Shown here one piece after another: positions 16,868 through 28,449 of a DNA stretch of 64,000 nucleotides. Both the position numbers and the translations under genes were made by a program. Origin of the DNA: Actinophytocola xinjiangensis (GTDB lineage Bacteria; Actinomycetota; Actinomycetes; Mycobacteriales; Pseudonocardiaceae). Under the pieces are notes generated by a model. It did not search any database and was not told where the DNA came from. It saw only the letters and a program-made list of their open reading frames with translations. The first letter of the stretch is position 1. Every line of letters starts with the position of its first letter. The DNA is taken from contig NZ_MSIF01000007.1 in assembly GCF_001921215.1 (NCBI RefSeq), positions 1-64,000 on the forward strand, in the 5' to 3' direction.

Positions 16868-19387
16868 TCAGGCGCGGAGGGTGGCGCCGTGGCGTTCGGT
16901 GGCCGTCGAGATGGCCGCGTCGCGGGCGGCGGTGGCCTCTTCCAGGGTCAGCGTTCGGTCCTGGGCACGGAACCGGAGGGCGTAGGCGAGTGAACGCTTG
17001 CCCTCCCCGATCTGTGGGCCGGTGAAGACGTCGAAGAGGTTCAAGTCCTCCAGGAGGTCGCCGCCGCCGTTGTGGAGGGCGGTGGCGACCTCGGCGGCGG
17101 GCACCTTCTCGTCCACCACCAGGGCCACGTCCAGGAGGACGGGCGGGTAGGGCGACGGGGACGGCGCGGGGCGACGGTCCGCCAGCGGCAGGCTGGTGAG
17201 GTTCAGCTCCATGGCGCAGGTGCGCTTGGGCAGCCCCAACGCGTCGACGACCTTGGGGTGCAGCTCCCCCGCGTAGCCGACCGGCACGTCACCGGCGAGC
17301 AGTTGGGCACAGCGGCCCGGGTGCCAGGGAGCCAGCTCGGCCTTGCGGACCGTCAGCTCGACGCCCGCCGCGTCGGCGACGATCTCGGCGGCGCGCACGG
17401 CGTCGGCCCAGTTGGCCTGTTCGCCGGGGCCCCACCAGCCGGGCCGCTGACGGTGGCCCGCCAGGACCACGGCCACGTGCGTCGGCTGGGTGGGGAGGGC
17501 CGCGTGGAGAGCCGCGAGGTCCGCGGCGCCGGGACGGTCGGCCACGCCGACCGAGGGCACCGGCACCTGCTGGGCCTTGGGCAGAACCACCTGCCCGACG
17601 TTGAACAGGGCCACGTCCCGGGTCCCCCGGGACACGTTGCGGACCAGCACGTCCAGCAGCGCCGGCAACAACGTCGTCGCCAGCTCGCCCCGGTCGGACT
17701 CCAGGGGATTGAGGACCGTCACCGTGCGGCGCCGGGAGTCCTCGGCGGGCAGGCCGAAGTCGTCCCAGACGGTGGGGGACACGAACGGGAAGGGCAGGAC
17801 CTCGACGTAACCCTCCTCGGCGAGGGCTCGGGCCACGGTGCGGCGGCGGCGCTGGGCCGGCGTCAGACCCTTGCCGGGCGGCGCCTTGGGCAGCTCCGTC
17901 GGGATCGTGTCGTAGCCCTCCAGACGCAGCACCTCCTCGACCAGGTCCGCCGGCTCGACCAGGTCCGGGCGCCAGCTCGGCGGCACCACGGTCACGCTCG
18001 GCTTCCCGTCGTCGGTCGAGCCGACCTCGATGCCGCAGCCGATCTGGGTCAGCCGGCGCACCGTCACACCCCGGTCGTACTCGATACCGGCCACCCGGTC
18101 GGGCAGGCTGATCGGCATCGTCACCGGGGCCAGCGGACGCGCGGCACCCTCGTCGGTCCGGCCCGGCTGGATGCTGCCGTCCGCGTGGTCACGCAACAGC
18201 CTCGCCGCGCGCTCCAGCGCGTGCGGCGGCAGCTTCGGGTCGACCGTGCGCTCGAACCGCTTGGCCGCCTCGCTCGGCAGCTTGTGCCGGCGCACCGCCC
18301 GCGCGATCGACGCCGGGTCCCAGATCGCCGCCTCCAGCAGGATGTCCGTGCTGTCGGACCGCACCTCGGTCGACTCGCCGCCCATCACGCCGGCCAGCGA
18401 CACCGCGCCCGAGTCGTCGGCCACCACGATGTCGTCCGGGTCCAGCTTGCGCTTCACGCCGTCCAGCGTGGTCAGGGTCTCGCCCTCGTGGGCCCGGCGC
18501 ACGACGATCGGCCCGGTGAGCGACGGCGTGTCGAACGCGTGCATCGGCTGCCCGGTTTCGAGCATCACGTAGTTCGTCACGTCGACCGCCAGCGAGATCG
18601 ACCGGATGCCCGCGAGCATCAGCCGCCGGCGCACCCACCACGGGGTCGGCGCGGTCGGGTCGACCCCGGTGATCCGGCGCGCCACGAACCGCTCGCAGCC
18701 CTCCCGGTCCTCGATCCGCACCCGGTAGGCGTCGCCCTCGGCCTCCGGGACGTCGACCGCGGCCGCGTCGCGACCGGCGACGTCCAGCGCGCAGGCCAGT
18801 TCCCTGGCCAGGCCACGGATCGAGAACGCGTAACCCCGGTCCGGCGTGATCGCCAGCTCGATGATCGTGTCGTCCAGGCCCAGCAGCTCCACCGCGTCGT
18901 CACCGGGGCTGGCCTCACCGCTGGGCAGCACCAGGATGCCCGTGTGGTCATCGCCAAGGCCCAGTTCGCGGGCGGAGCAGATCATCCCGTCGCTGATCCG
19001 GCCGTAGGTCTTGCGCGCGGAGATCGCGAACCCGCCCGGCAGCACCGCGCCCGGCAGCGCCACCACGACCAGGTCGCCCTCGACGAAGTTCGTCGCACCG
19101 CAGACGATGCCGCGTTCGCGGGGCTCGTCGGAGCCCTCGGCGACCATGTCCTCGTAGTCGTCGGTCTCGTAGACCTCGACGCGGCAGTACCGGATCGGCT
19201 TCTTGAACTCGGAGAGCTCCTCGATCTCGGCCACGCGGCCGACCACGACCGGTCCGGTCACCGGGCCGAGCGGCGTGACCTCCTCGACCTCCAGCCCCAC
19301 CCGGACGAACGCGTCGGCGAGCTGCTCGGCGGTGTACCGCTCGTCCGTCTCCAGGTGCTCGGTGAGCCAACTGACGGGAACCCGCAC
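16868..19387 (-). CDS. pheT: phenylalanyl-tRNA synthetase beta subunit
   Basis: The large subunit of the alpha2beta2 enzyme, 839 residues. Domain order is normal: an N-terminal MRVPVSWLTEHL start, an EMAP-like tRNA-binding domain (residues about 40-155), B3/B4 editing region, B5 domain, a synthetase-like core and a C-terminal FDX-ACB anticodon-binding domain ending in TLTLEEATAARDAA. The GTG start has AAGGA 6 nt upstream. It follows pheS after 33 bp in the same operon and ends against the repeat-filled interval. Confidence 0.96.
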   Translation of the reverse strand: MRVPVSWLTEHLETDERYTAEQLADAFVRVGLEVEEVTPLGPVTGPVVVGRVAEIEELSEFKKPIRYCRVEVYETDDYEDMVAEGSDEPRERGIVCGATNFVEGDLVVVALPGAVLPGGFAISARKTYGRISDGMICSARELGLGDDHTGILVLPSGEASPGDDAVELLGLDDTIIELAITPDRGYAFSIRGLARELACALDVAGRDAAAVDVPEAEGDAYRVRIEDREGCERFVARRITGVDPTAPTPWWVRRRLMLAGIRSISLAVDVTNYVMLETGQPMHAFDTPSLTGPIVVRRAHEGETLTTLDGVKRKLDPDDIVVADDSGAVSLAGVMGGESTEVRSDSTDILLEAAIWDPASIARAVRRHKLPSEAAKRFERTVDPKLPPHALERAARLLRDHADGSIQPGRTDEGAARPLAPVTMPISLPDRVAGIEYDRGVTVRRLTQIGCGIEVGSTDDGKPSVTVVPPSWRPDLVEPADLVEEVLRLEGYDTIPTELPKAPPGKGLTPAQRRRRTVARALAEEGYVEVLPFPFVSPTVWDDFGLPAEDSRRRTVTVLNPLESDRGELATTLLPALLDVLVRNVSRGTRDVALFNVGQVVLPKAQQVPVPSVGVADRPGAADLAALHAALPTQPTHVAVVLAGHRQRPGWWGPGEQANWADAVRAAEIVADAAGVELTVRKAELAPWHPGRCAQLLAGDVPVGYAGELHPKVVDALGLPKRTCAMELNLTSLPLADRRPAPSPSPYPPVLLDVALVVDEKVPAAEVATALHNGGGDLLEDLNLFDVFTGPQIGEGKRSLAYALRFRAQDRTLTLEEATAARDAAISTATERHGATLRA

Positions 19388-19420
19388 GGGTGTTCCTTTC
19401 GGTTACTACGTAAAGCTGAT

Positions 19421-20890
<1,470 letters not shown>

Positions 20891-21736
20891 TCAGCGTCCG
20901 GAAATTCCTTCTCGCTGGTCGCGGCGACGCCGCCAGGCCGTCGCGTACAGGCACACCGCGGCGGCCGTCGCGAGGTTCAGGCTTTCCGCGCCGCCGTACA
21001 ACGGAACCCGCAGTGCCCGGTCGACGGACTCCAGGACCTCGGCCGGCAGGCCGTGGGCCTCGCTGCCGAAGACCCAGGCGGTCGGCGCGGCCGGTGTGGC
21101 CGATTCCACATCCTCGGTGGCGTACCCGTCGGCGGCGACCAGTTCGAGACCGGCGTCGCGGCAGGCCGCGAGCACGTCGGGAACCGAGGCGGCGCGGGCG
21201 ATCGGGAGGTGGAAGATGCTGCCGGTGGACGCGCGGACGCATTTGCCGTTGTGCGGGTCGACGGTGTGCCCGGCGAGCAGAACGGCGTCGGCGCCGGCGG
21301 CGTCGGCGACCCGGATGACGGTGCCGGCGTTGCCGGGGTCGGCGACGCCGACCAGGACGGCGACCAGTGCCGGTGAGCCGGCCAGCGCGTTGGCGAGCGG
21401 CACGTCCAGCAGATCGCAGACCGCCACGATCCCTTGCGGCGTCACGGTTTCGGACAGTCCGGCGGCGGCGCGGTCGGTCACCGTGGACACTCGAACGCCG
21501 GCCTCGGTCGCCGCGGCGGCGAGGTCGCCGCTCGGGTCGGTGACGAAGACCTCGTGCACCCGGCCACGGCCTTCGGCGGCCCAGCGGAGGGCCTCGCGGA
21601 CGGCCTGGGCGCCTTCGGCGAGGAAGCGGCCGGCCTTGTCCCGGCCGGCGCGGCGGGTCAGGGCCCGGGCAGCGACGACCCGGGGGGTCCGTTCGGTGAA
21701 CGGACCGTCCCCGGGTCGGGTCGGTCGCGTGTTCAG
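20891..21736 (-). CDS. TrmH/SpoU-family RNA 2'-O-methyltransferase
   Basis: A 281-residue SPOUT-fold methyltransferase for rRNA or tRNA ribose. The N-terminal SpoU substrate-binding domain covers about residues 15-100. The catalytic domain has the three motifs: [31 protein letters not shown] and [21 protein letters not shown]. The conserved part begins at [13 protein letters not shown]. No ATG, GTG or TTG lies in frame between the rplT stop and this point; the first usable codon is a CTG at 21736 overlapping that stop as CTGA, with AAGG 4 nt before it. A GTG about 50 codons downstream would remove part of the substrate domain. Confidence 0.85.
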   Translation of the reverse strand: MNTRPTRPGDGPFTERTPRVVAARALTRRAGRDKAGRFLAEGAQAVREALRWAAEGRGRVHEVFVTDPSGDLAAAATEAGVRVSTVTDRAAAGLSETVTPQGIVAVCDLLDVPLANALAGSPALVAVLVGVADPGNAGTVIRVADAAGADAVLLAGHTVDPHNGKCVRASTGSIFHLPIARAASVPDVLAACRDAGLELVAADGYATEDVESATPAAPTAWVFGSEAHGLPAEVLESVDRALRVPLYGGAESLNLATAAAVCLYATAWRRRRDQREGISGR

Positions 21737-22107
21737 GAAGCCTTGCCCTGCGGGTCGGCGTTCTCGCGGGCCACGGCCACCAGCGCGGCGAACGCGGCCG
21801 CGTCGTTGACGGCGAGCTCGGCGAGGATCTTGCGGTCGACCTCGATCCCGGCGGCCTTGAGGCCCTGGATGAACCGGTTGTAGGTCATGCCGTTCAGGCG
21901 GGCCGCGGCGTTGATACGGGTGATCCACAGCTGGCGGAAGTCACCCTTGCGGGCGCGGCGGTCCCGGTAGGCGTAGGTGAGCGAGTGGAGCGTCTGCTCC
22001 TTCGCCTTGCGGTACAGCCGCGAGCGCTGGCCGCGGTAGCCGCTGGCCAGTTCAAGGGTCGTGCGGCGCTTCTTGTGGGCGTTCACTGCCCGCTTGACGC
22101 GTGCCAC
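21733..22107 (-). CDS. rplT: 50S ribosomal protein L20
   Basis: A 124-residue 23S rRNA-binding protein needed early in large-subunit assembly. It starts [15 protein letters not shown] and includes [16 protein letters not shown] and [13 protein letters not shown], all diagnostic. The GTG at 22107 has AGGA 7 nt upstream; a TTG two codons earlier is possible. It lies downstream of rpmI and infC in the standard order. In other bacteria L20 represses this operon through the infC leader. Confidence 0.97.
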   Translation of the reverse strand: MARVKRAVNAHKKRRTTLELASGYRGQRSRLYRKAKEQTLHSLTYAYRDRRARKGDFRQLWITRINAAARLNGMTYNRFIQGLKAAGIEVDRKILAELAVNDAAAFAALVAVARENADPQGKAS

Positions 22108-22169
22108 GGTCAAATCCTGTCGATCTCTGGGGCGATGCCGCCCGGGTGGTCAGGGAAGGTGGGTGCGGC

Positions 22170-22364
22170 TCAGCGGCCGAGCAGCTTCTTCACTCGGCGC
22201 ACGTCGGCCGGCGCGATCTCGGCGGTGCCGGACAGGCGGCGCGTAACCCTGCTGGACTTCTTCTCCAGCTTGTGCCGCAGGCCGGCCTGCTGGCGGCGGA
22301 GCTTCCCCTTGCCGGTGACCCGGATGCGCTTGGACGCGCCGGAGTGGGTCTTGTTCTTGGGCAT
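22170..22364 (-). CDS. rpmI: 50S ribosomal protein L35
   Basis: A 64-residue basic ribosomal protein beginning [21 protein letters not shown], with the conserved [14 protein letters not shown] middle and a VKKLLGR end. The length is exactly that of the family. It is the middle gene of infC-rpmI-rplT and has an AGAAGGAAA-type ribosome site just upstream. Confidence 0.97.
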   Translation of the reverse strand: MPKNKTHSGASKRIRVTGKGKLRRQQAGLRHKLEKKSSRVTRRLSGTAEIAPADVRRVKKLLGR

Positions 22365-22497
22365 TCGTCAGTTTCCTTCTCGTGTTGGTCGCTTCGCCAC
22401 AGGTGGCTCGGCGCCTACGCTCGCGCTCCCATGCGCACTTCGTTGTCCGGAGCGTCTGGTGCCCGCTCCGTTACTGAACCGACGCCGGGGCGTCGGT

Positions 22498-23052
22498 TCA
22501 GACCGTGTCGGTGCCCGCGCCGGCCTTGGGCCGCGTCTTCTGCGACTTGTGCGGTGCGAGCACCATGATCATGTTTCGGCCGTCCTGCTTCGGTGCCGCC
22601 TCGACGAAGCCGAGGTCGGCGACGTCGTCGGCCAGTCGCTGCAGCAACCGGAAACCCAGCTCGGGGCGGGACTGCTCCCGGCCACGGAACATGATCGTCA
22701 CCTTGACCTTGTTCCCGTGCTCGAGGAACCGGATGACGTGGCCCCTCTTGGTCTCGTAGTCGTGCTTGTCGATCTTCGGCCGGAGCTTCTGCTCCTTGAT
22801 CACGGTGAGCTGCTGGTTCCGGCGGGACTCCCGCGCCTTCTGCGCGCTCTCGTACTTGTACTTGCCGAAGTCCATGAGCTTCGCGACCGGCGGGCGTGCC
22901 TGCGGGGCAACCTCCACGAGGTCCAGGTCCGCCTCCTGAGCCAGCCGGAGTGCGTCTTCGATGCGCACTATTCCGACCTGCTCGCCGTTCGGTCCGACCA
23001 GTCGGACTTCCGGGACTCGGATGCGGTCGTTGATACGTGTCTCGGAGCTGAT
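22498..23052 (-). CDS. infC: translation initiation factor IF-3
   Basis: Binds the 30S subunit and checks start-codon choice. It has 184 residues: an N-terminal domain with the [18 protein letters not shown] start, a basic linker KARESRRNQ and the C-terminal domain with [15 protein letters not shown] place the start at an ATC (23052) because the conserved protein begins ISSETRIN and GAGGAGG lies 4 nt before that codon. The GTG at 23076 would put the ribosome site inside the gene. A rare start codon is the known basis of IF-3 self-control. Confidence 0.95.
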   Translation of the reverse strand: MSSETRINDRIRVPEVRLVGPNGEQVGIVRIEDALRLAQEADLDLVEVAPQARPPVAKLMDFGKYKYESAQKARESRRNQQLTVIKEQKLRPKIDKHDYETKRGHVIRFLEHGNKVKVTIMFRGREQSRPELGFRLLQRLADDVADLGFVEAAPKQDGRNMIMVLAPHKSQKTRPKAGAGTDTV

Positions 23053-23123
23053 GGGGCCTCCTCGGGCCGATTTCACAGAGCCGTGCCCGGCTCATCCTCT
23101 TGTCGTGGCGACGCTCGCGTCGT

Positions 23124-23170
23124 GGTGCCCCCCAAACAGCACGAACCCCGCGCACCTGAGGTGCACGGGG
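23124..23170 (-). promoter_or_regulatory. possible attenuator in the infC leader
   Basis: CCCCGCGCACCT and AGGTGCACGGGG at 23146-23170 form an 11-bp near-perfect stem with a 3-nt loop, 95 nt upstream of the infC start. A few bases downstream on the minus strand, GCACC (23128-23124) can pair instead with the GGTGC of that stem. The two foldings exclude each other, which is the layout of an attenuator. A role in r-protein or IF-3 feedback is inference. Confidence 0.4.
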
Positions 23171-23361
23171 CCCGCTACCGACCGGTCGACCCGACGCATG
23201 TCGGGACACCGCCGCTGGCATCGAAACCCGCCGACGCCACCGGCGGCGACCGGACCCGGACACCGAAGTGACTCGGGTGGGAGCGGGGCTCCACTTCGCG
23301 GCCTCGCACGGGGCGAGGCTGGTCGCGCAGGACAGATTACCAGACACGCCGGGACCCGGAC

Positions 23362-23823
23362 TCAGGCCCGGGTGCGGCGGCGGTATCCCCGGCCAGGATG
23401 CCACGACTCGATGACCAGGTGGTCGCCCGTCTCGCCGAGGTGGACCATGGCGACCTCGGCGAGGTCGAGCCGGAAGAACCCGGCGCCCACGTGCGGCGTG
23501 TCGGCCGGCGGGGCGGTCTCCACCAGGCGGCCGGCGACCTTGGCGTCACCGGGCCAGGCGACCGGGTCGTCCTGGGGCGGCTCGATCGTCGGGCTGTGGA
23601 TGGCCACCCTCGGGTCGCGGCGGACGTCGCGCAGTTTGCGTGCGCCGGCCATCATCCCGAGCGTCACCTGGCCGTCCTGGAACTCCAGTTCGGTGCCGCT
23701 GATCCTGGGCGAGCCGTCGGCCCGCAGCGTGGCGATGGTCTTGTTGGTGCCGGCGGTGAACACCGTCCGTACCCGTTCGGCGAACTCCGGGGCGTCGGCC
23801 TCGACGTCCTTCCAGGTGCCCAT
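23362..23823 (-). CDS. pyridoxamine 5'-phosphate oxidase-family protein
   Basis: A 153-residue split-barrel protein that likely binds FMN or F420. The fold is suggested by TIATLRADGSPRISG, the strand pair ELEFQDGQVTLGMM, the conserved ARKLRDVRRDPRVAIHSP and a C-terminal FFRLDLAEVAMV strand. The cofactor and substrate cannot be told. GGAGG lies 5 nt before the ATG. It is divergent from a TetR-type gene, with only 70 bp between the starts, so that regulator may control it. Confidence 0.85.
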   Translation of the reverse strand: MGTWKDVEADAPEFAERVRTVFTAGTNKTIATLRADGSPRISGTELEFQDGQVTLGMMAGARKLRDVRRDPRVAIHSPTIEPPQDDPVAWPGDAKVAGRLVETAPPADTPHVGAGFFRLDLAEVAMVHLGETGDHLVIESWHPGRGYRRRTRA

Positions 23824-23893
23824 GAACCCCTCCCGTTTCTGAATGACTGTTCGGATACTACGCCGGGTTTCCGAGCCGTGGTTCAATAACCCC

Positions 23894-24469
23894 GTGGCCC
23901 GCCCGAGGAAGATCACCGACGAGGAACTGCTCGCCGCCTGCGGGCGGGTGATCGGCCGCCACGGGCCGGGGTTCACGCTGGGCCAGGTCGCCGCCGAGGC
24001 CGGCGTGGCCGTCGGCACCGTCGCCGGCCGCTTCGGCTCCAAGCACGCCCTGCTGCTGGCGATGATGACCACCGCCGCCGAAGGCGTCGAGCAACGCATG
24101 CACGCCGCCTCGGCCACCCAGGACGACCCGGTCGCCGCCGTGATCGCCGCGACGCTGGTCACCGCCGAGGGCCTGGAGGACCCGGCCACGGTGACCCACC
24201 ACCTGGCCCAGCTGGGCACCGACCTCGCCGACCCGCACCTGCGCGCCGGCCTGCGGGAACTCCGCGCCCGCGTCCAGGGCGTACTCACCGGCCTGCTCAC
24301 CGGGGCCGACCTTCCCGGCGCCCCTCCCCCGGCGCGGGCCGCCCGCATCGTCGACGCCACCGCGCAGGGAACCCAGCAGGACTGGGCCCTCGCCCCCCAC
24401 GGCGCCCTCACCGACCGGCTGCGCGCCGACCTGCACGCGGTGCTCGACGCCTGGCGCCGCCCCGCCTGA
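23894..24469 (+). CDS. TetR-family transcriptional regulator
   Basis: A 191-residue regulator. The N-terminal HTH (residues about 6-52) reads ITDEELLAACGRVIGRHGPGFTLGQVAAEAGVAVGTVAGRFGSKHALL in overlapping pieces, with the usual FGSKHALL end. The C-terminal half is a ligand-binding helical bundle with unknown ligand. The GTG at 23894 lies 6 nt after TTCAAT, consistent with a leaderless message. Likely targets are itself and the divergent oxidase-family gene. Confidence 0.85.
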   Translation: MARPRKITDEELLAACGRVIGRHGPGFTLGQVAAEAGVAVGTVAGRFGSKHALLLAMMTTAAEGVEQRMHAASATQDDPVAAVIAATLVTAEGLEDPATVTHHLAQLGTDLADPHLRAGLRELRARVQGVLTGLLTGADLPGAPPPARAARIVDATAQGTQQDWALAPHGALTDRLRADLHAVLDAWRRPA

Positions 24470-24518
24470 CCAGGTCGGTGACGGCGCCGTGCCCGTCGGT
24501 CACGGCTAGAGTGCGCCC

Positions 24519-25388
24519 ATGGCACCGTGGACCGCCGACGACATCCCCGACCAGTCCGGCCGCACGGTCGTGGTGACCGGCGCCAACAGCGGCCTGGGCC
24601 TGGTCGCCGCGCGCGAACTGGCCCAGCGCGGCGCGCACGTCGTACTGGCCTGCCGGGACGTGGCCAAGGGCGAGGCGGCGGCCCCGGCCGGCGACGTCGA
24701 GGTGCGGCGGCTGGACCTGGCCGACCTGGCGTCGGTGCGGGAGTTCGCCGAGACGCTGACCGGGCCGGTGGACGTACTGATCAACAACGCGGGCGTCATG
24801 GCGGTCCCCCACCGGCGCACCGCCGACGGGTTCGAGTCGCAGTTCGGCACCAACCACCTCGGGCACTTCGCGCTCACCGGCCTGCTGCTCGACCGGATCC
24901 GCGACCGGGTCGTGACGCTGTCCAGCACGATGCACCGGATGGGCCGGATCGTGCTCGACGACCTCAACTGGGAGCGCCGCCGGTACTCGCGGTGGCCGGC
25001 CTACGGCCAGTCCAAGCTGGCGAACCTGCTGTTCACCGCCGAGCTGACCCGGCGGCTGCGCGAGGTGGACTCGCCGGTGCGGGCCTACGCCGCCCACCCC
25101 GGCTACGCGCGGACCAACCTCCAGTCGCACACCGAGTCGCTGATGGACTCGGTGATGGCCATCGGCAACCGGCTGGTCGCCCAGTCCGCGCGGATGGGCA
25201 CCCTGCCGACGCTGTACGCGGCGACGGTCACCGACCTGCCGGGCGGCAGCTACGTCGGGCCGGGCGGGTTCGCCGAGCAGCGCGGCTACCCGAAGGTCGT
25301 CGACAGCACCCGCGCCGCCAAGGACCCCCGGGTCGCGCGGGAGCTGTGGGAGGCCTCCGAACGGCTGACCGGCGTCACCTTCCCGTGA
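24519..25388 (+). CDS. short-chain dehydrogenase/reductase
   Basis: A 289-residue NAD(P)-dependent oxidoreductase. TGANSGLG at about residues 20-27 binds the cofactor. NNAGVM follows near residue 90, the catalytic serine is in TLSSTMH, and YGQSK gives the Tyr and Lys. The sequence resembles retinol-dehydrogenase-type SDRs; the substrate is unknown. TAGAGT (24507-24512) ends 6 nt before the ATG, so translation is probably leaderless. Its 3' end overlaps the convergent uvrA by 14 bp. Confidence 0.9.
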   Translation: MAPWTADDIPDQSGRTVVVTGANSGLGLVAARELAQRGAHVVLACRDVAKGEAAAPAGDVEVRRLDLADLASVREFAETLTGPVDVLINNAGVMAVPHRRTADGFESQFGTNHLGHFALTGLLLDRIRDRVVTLSSTMHRMGRIVLDDLNWERRRYSRWPAYGQSKLANLLFTAELTRRLREVDSPVRAYAAHPGYARTNLQSHTESLMDSVMAIGNRLVAQSARMGTLPTLYAATVTDLPGGSYVGPGGFAEQRGYPKVVDSTRAAKDPRVARELWEASERLTGVTFP

Positions 25389-28236
25389 GCACCGACGCCA
25401 GGAACTCGCCCGTGTAGCTGCCCTCGGTGTCGGCCACGTCCTCCGGGGTGCCCTCGGCGATGACCGTGCCGCCGCCGGAGCCGCCCTCCGGTCCCATGTC
25501 GACGATCCAGTCGGACGTCTTGATCACGTCCAGGTTGTGCTCGATGACGATGACGGTGTTTCCCTTGTCCACCAAGCCGTTGATCACGCCGATGAGCTTG
25601 CGGATGTCCTCGAAGTGCAGGCCGGTGGTCGGCTCGTCGAGCACGTAGACCGTCTTGCCGGTCGAACGCTTCTGCAGCTCGGAGGCCAGCTTCACCCGCT
25701 GGGCCTCGCCACCGGACAGCGTCGGCGCCGGCTGGCCGAGCCGCACGTAGCCCAGGCCGACGTCGACCAGGGTCTTGAGGTGGCGGTGGATCGCCCGGAT
25801 CGGCTCGAAGAACGTCTCCGCCTCCTCGATCGACATGTCGAGGACCTCGGAGATCGTCTTGCCCTTGTAGTGCACCTCCAGGGTCTCCCGGTTGTACCGG
25901 GCGCCCTTGCAGACCTCGCACGGGACGTAGACGTCCGGCAGGAAGTTCATCTCGATCTTGATCGTGCCGTCGCCGGCGCACGCCTCACAGCGCCCGCCCT
26001 TGACGTTGAACGAGAACCGTCCCGGCTGGTAGCCGCGCACCTTCGCCTCGGTGGTGGCCGCGAACAGCTTGCGCACGTGGTCGAACACGCCGGTGTAGGT
26101 GGCCGGGTTGGACCGGGGGGTGCGGCCGATCGGCGACTGGTCGACCCGCACCAGCTTGTCGACCTGGTCCAGGCCCCTGACCCGGGTGTGTCGGCCGGGG
26201 ACCTGGCGCGCGCCGTTGAGCTTGTTGGCCAGCACGGTCGCCAGGATGTCGTTGACCAGGGTGGACTTCCCCGAGCCGGACACGCCGGTGACCGACACCA
26301 GGCAGCCCAGCGGGAACGACACGTCGATGCCGCGCAGGTTGTGCTCCCGCGCGCCGACCACGGTCAGCTGGCGCTTGCGGTTGACCGGGCGGCGGATCGC
26401 CGGGGTCGGGATCTCCATCCGGCCCGACAGGTACGCGCCGGTCAGCGACTGCTTGTTCTTCAGCAGCTTCTGGAACGACCCGCTGTGCACGATGTGCCCG
26501 CCGTGCTCGCCGGCGCCGGGACCGATGTCGACGACCCAGTCGGAGGTGCGGATGGTGTCCTCGTCGTGCTCGACGACGATCAGCGTGTTGCCCAGGTCGC
26601 GCAGCCGGGTGAGCGTCTCGATCAGCCGGTGGTTGTCCCGCTGGTGCAGGCCGATCGACGGCTCGTCGAGCACGTATAGCACGCCGACCAGCCCGGACCC
26701 GATCTGGGTCGCGAGCCGGATGCGCTGGGCCTCGCCGCCGGACAGCGTGCCGGAGGCGCGGTCGAGCGAGAGGTAGTCGAGGCCGACGTCGAGCAGGAAC
26801 CGCAGCCTGGCCTGGATCTCCTTGAGCACCGCGCCGGCGATCATGGACTCGCGCCGGCCCAGCTTGAGGCCCTCCAGGAACTCCGAGCACTCGGAGATCG
26901 ACAGCGCCGAGACCTCGGCGATCGACCGGGCGCCGTACTTGCCGTGTTCGAGGGTGACCGCGAGGATCTCCGGCTTGAGGCGGGTGCCCTGGCAGGCCGG
27001 GCAGGGCACCTCCCGCATGTAGCCCTCGTACTTCTCCCGCATGTACTCGGACTCGGTCTGCTCCTGGCGGCGCTCCAGGAACGGGATGACGCCCTCGTAG
27101 TTGGCGTAGTAGGACCGTTCCCGGCCGTAGCGGTTGCGGTACCGGACGTGGACCTGGTCGGACGTGCCGTGCAGGACGGCCTTCTGGGCCTTGGCCGGCA
27201 GCCGCCGCCACGCCACGTCCATCCGGAATCCGACCGCCTCGCCGAGCGCGGACAGCAGCCGGGTGAAGTACTCGGCGGTCTGCCCGCCGGCCCACGGCGC
27301 GATCGCGCCGTCCTCCAGGGTCAGCTCGTCGTCCGGGACGACCAGCTCCGGGTCGACCTCCTGACGCACGCCGATGCCGGTGCAGACCGGGCAGGCGCCG
27401 TAGGGCGAGTTGAAGGAGAACGAGCGCGGTTCGAGGTCCTCGATGGCCAGCGGGTGGCCGTTGGGGCAGGCCAGGTTCTCGGAGAAGCCCCGGATGCGGT
27501 GCGGGTCGTTGTCCGGCAGGTCGACGAACTCCAGCTCGACCAGGCCGTCGGCCAGGCGCAGCGCGGTCTCGATCGAGTCGGTGAGCCGGCGCTTGGCGGT
27601 GGACTTGACCGCCAGCCGGTCGATGACGACCGCGATCTCGTGCTTCTCCTGCTTCTTGAGCTTGGGCGGGTCGGTCAGCGAGTGCACCGCGCCGTCGACC
27701 CGTGCCCGTGAGTAGCCCTGGGACTGGAGCTGGGAGAACAGGTCGACGTACTCGCCCTTGCGGCCGCGCACGACCGGGGCGAGTACCTGGAAGCGCAGGC
27801 CGTCGTCCATGGCCAGGACCTGGTCGACGATCTGTTGGGGGGTCTGCTTGCTGATCGCCTCGCCGCAGCGGGGGCAGTGCGGTTTGCCGGCGCGGGCGAA
27901 CAGCAGGCGCAGGTAGTCGTAGACCTCGGTGATCGTGCCGACCGTGGACCGGGGGTTGCGGCTGGTGGACTTCTGGTCGATGGACACCGCCGGGGACAGG
28001 CCCTCGATGAAGTCGACGTCCGGCTTGTCCATCTGGCCGAGGAACTGCCTGGCGTAGGCCGACAGTGACTCGACGTAACGACGTTGGCCCTCGGCGAAGA
28101 TCGTGTCGAAGGCCAGGCTCGACTTGCCGGAACCGGACAGCCCGGTGAACACGATCAGGCTGTTGCGGGGCAGGTCGATGTCCACGCCGCGCAGGTTGTG
28201 CTCACGCGCGCCGCGGACGACGAGGCGGTCAGCCAC
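25375..28236 (-). CDS. uvrA: excinuclease ABC subunit A
   Basis: DNA damage-recognition ATPase of nucleotide excision repair, 953 residues. Two ABC modules are present: Walker [10 protein letters not shown] near residue 33 and [10 protein letters not shown] near residue 643, each with an LSGGEAQR signature. Zinc-finger cysteines include CPRCGE and CEACAGDG with CEVCKG. The GTG at 28236 has AAGGG 5 nt upstream and starts [15 protein letters not shown], matching the family. No LexA-type box was found upstream. Confidence 0.97.
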   Translation of the reverse strand: MADRLVVRGAREHNLRGVDIDLPRNSLIVFTGLSGSGKSSLAFDTIFAEGQRRYVESLSAYARQFLGQMDKPDVDFIEGLSPAVSIDQKSTSRNPRSTVGTITEVYDYLRLLFARAGKPHCPRCGEAISKQTPQQIVDQVLAMDDGLRFQVLAPVVRGRKGEYVDLFSQLQSQGYSRARVDGAVHSLTDPPKLKKQEKHEIAVVIDRLAVKSTAKRRLTDSIETALRLADGLVELEFVDLPDNDPHRIRGFSENLACPNGHPLAIEDLEPRSFSFNSPYGACPVCTGIGVRQEVDPELVVPDDELTLEDGAIAPWAGGQTAEYFTRLLSALGEAVGFRMDVAWRRLPAKAQKAVLHGTSDQVHVRYRNRYGRERSYYANYEGVIPFLERRQEQTESEYMREKYEGYMREVPCPACQGTRLKPEILAVTLEHGKYGARSIAEVSALSISECSEFLEGLKLGRRESMIAGAVLKEIQARLRFLLDVGLDYLSLDRASGTLSGGEAQRIRLATQIGSGLVGVLYVLDEPSIGLHQRDNHRLIETLTRLRDLGNTLIVVEHDEDTIRTSDWVVDIGPGAGEHGGHIVHSGSFQKLLKNKQSLTGAYLSGRMEIPTPAIRRPVNRKRQLTVVGAREHNLRGIDVSFPLGCLVSVTGVSGSGKSTLVNDILATVLANKLNGARQVPGRHTRVRGLDQVDKLVRVDQSPIGRTPRSNPATYTGVFDHVRKLFAATTEAKVRGYQPGRFSFNVKGGRCEACAGDGTIKIEMNFLPDVYVPCEVCKGARYNRETLEVHYKGKTISEVLDMSIEEAETFFEPIRAIHRHLKTLVDVGLGYVRLGQPAPTLSGGEAQRVKLASELQKRSTGKTVYVLDEPTTGLHFEDIRKLIGVINGLVDKGNTVIVIEHNLDVIKTSDWIVDMGPEGGSGGGTVIAEGTPEDVADTEGSYTGEFLASVLTGR

Positions 28237-28382
28237 TGCAGTCCCTTCGAAGAATGCTGTCGAGTGATCGGCCGGATGCAGGTCAGACGCTGCCTCCACG
28301 TGGCCGAGACCATGCTAGGTCGGAGCACCGACAAATTTTGCGCCGGTTGGCGGCGGCCGGTGACTACCCCGGGTCGCGGTCA

Positions 28383-28400
28383 CTCACCTAGGCTGGTGAG
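28383..28400 (+). promoter_or_regulatory. -10 element inside an inverted repeat
   Basis: CTCACC and GGTGAG are perfect inverted arms around TAGGCT (28389-28394), a good actinobacterial -10 hexamer. The start codon of the maleylpyruvate isomerase-family gene is 50 bp further on. A repressor bound to these arms would sit on the promoter. No good -35 was found. Confidence 0.35.
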
Positions 28401-28449
28401 ACCAACTCTGGTGCTCATTCTGAACTACCGACTCGGCGGGGACGGCGGT

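Noticed and set aside
28246-28251. TTCGAA just upstream of uvrA as a possible LexA box
   Set aside because: Only the 6-bp palindrome is present; the actinobacterial site needs arms of the TCGAAC-N4-GTTCGA type.
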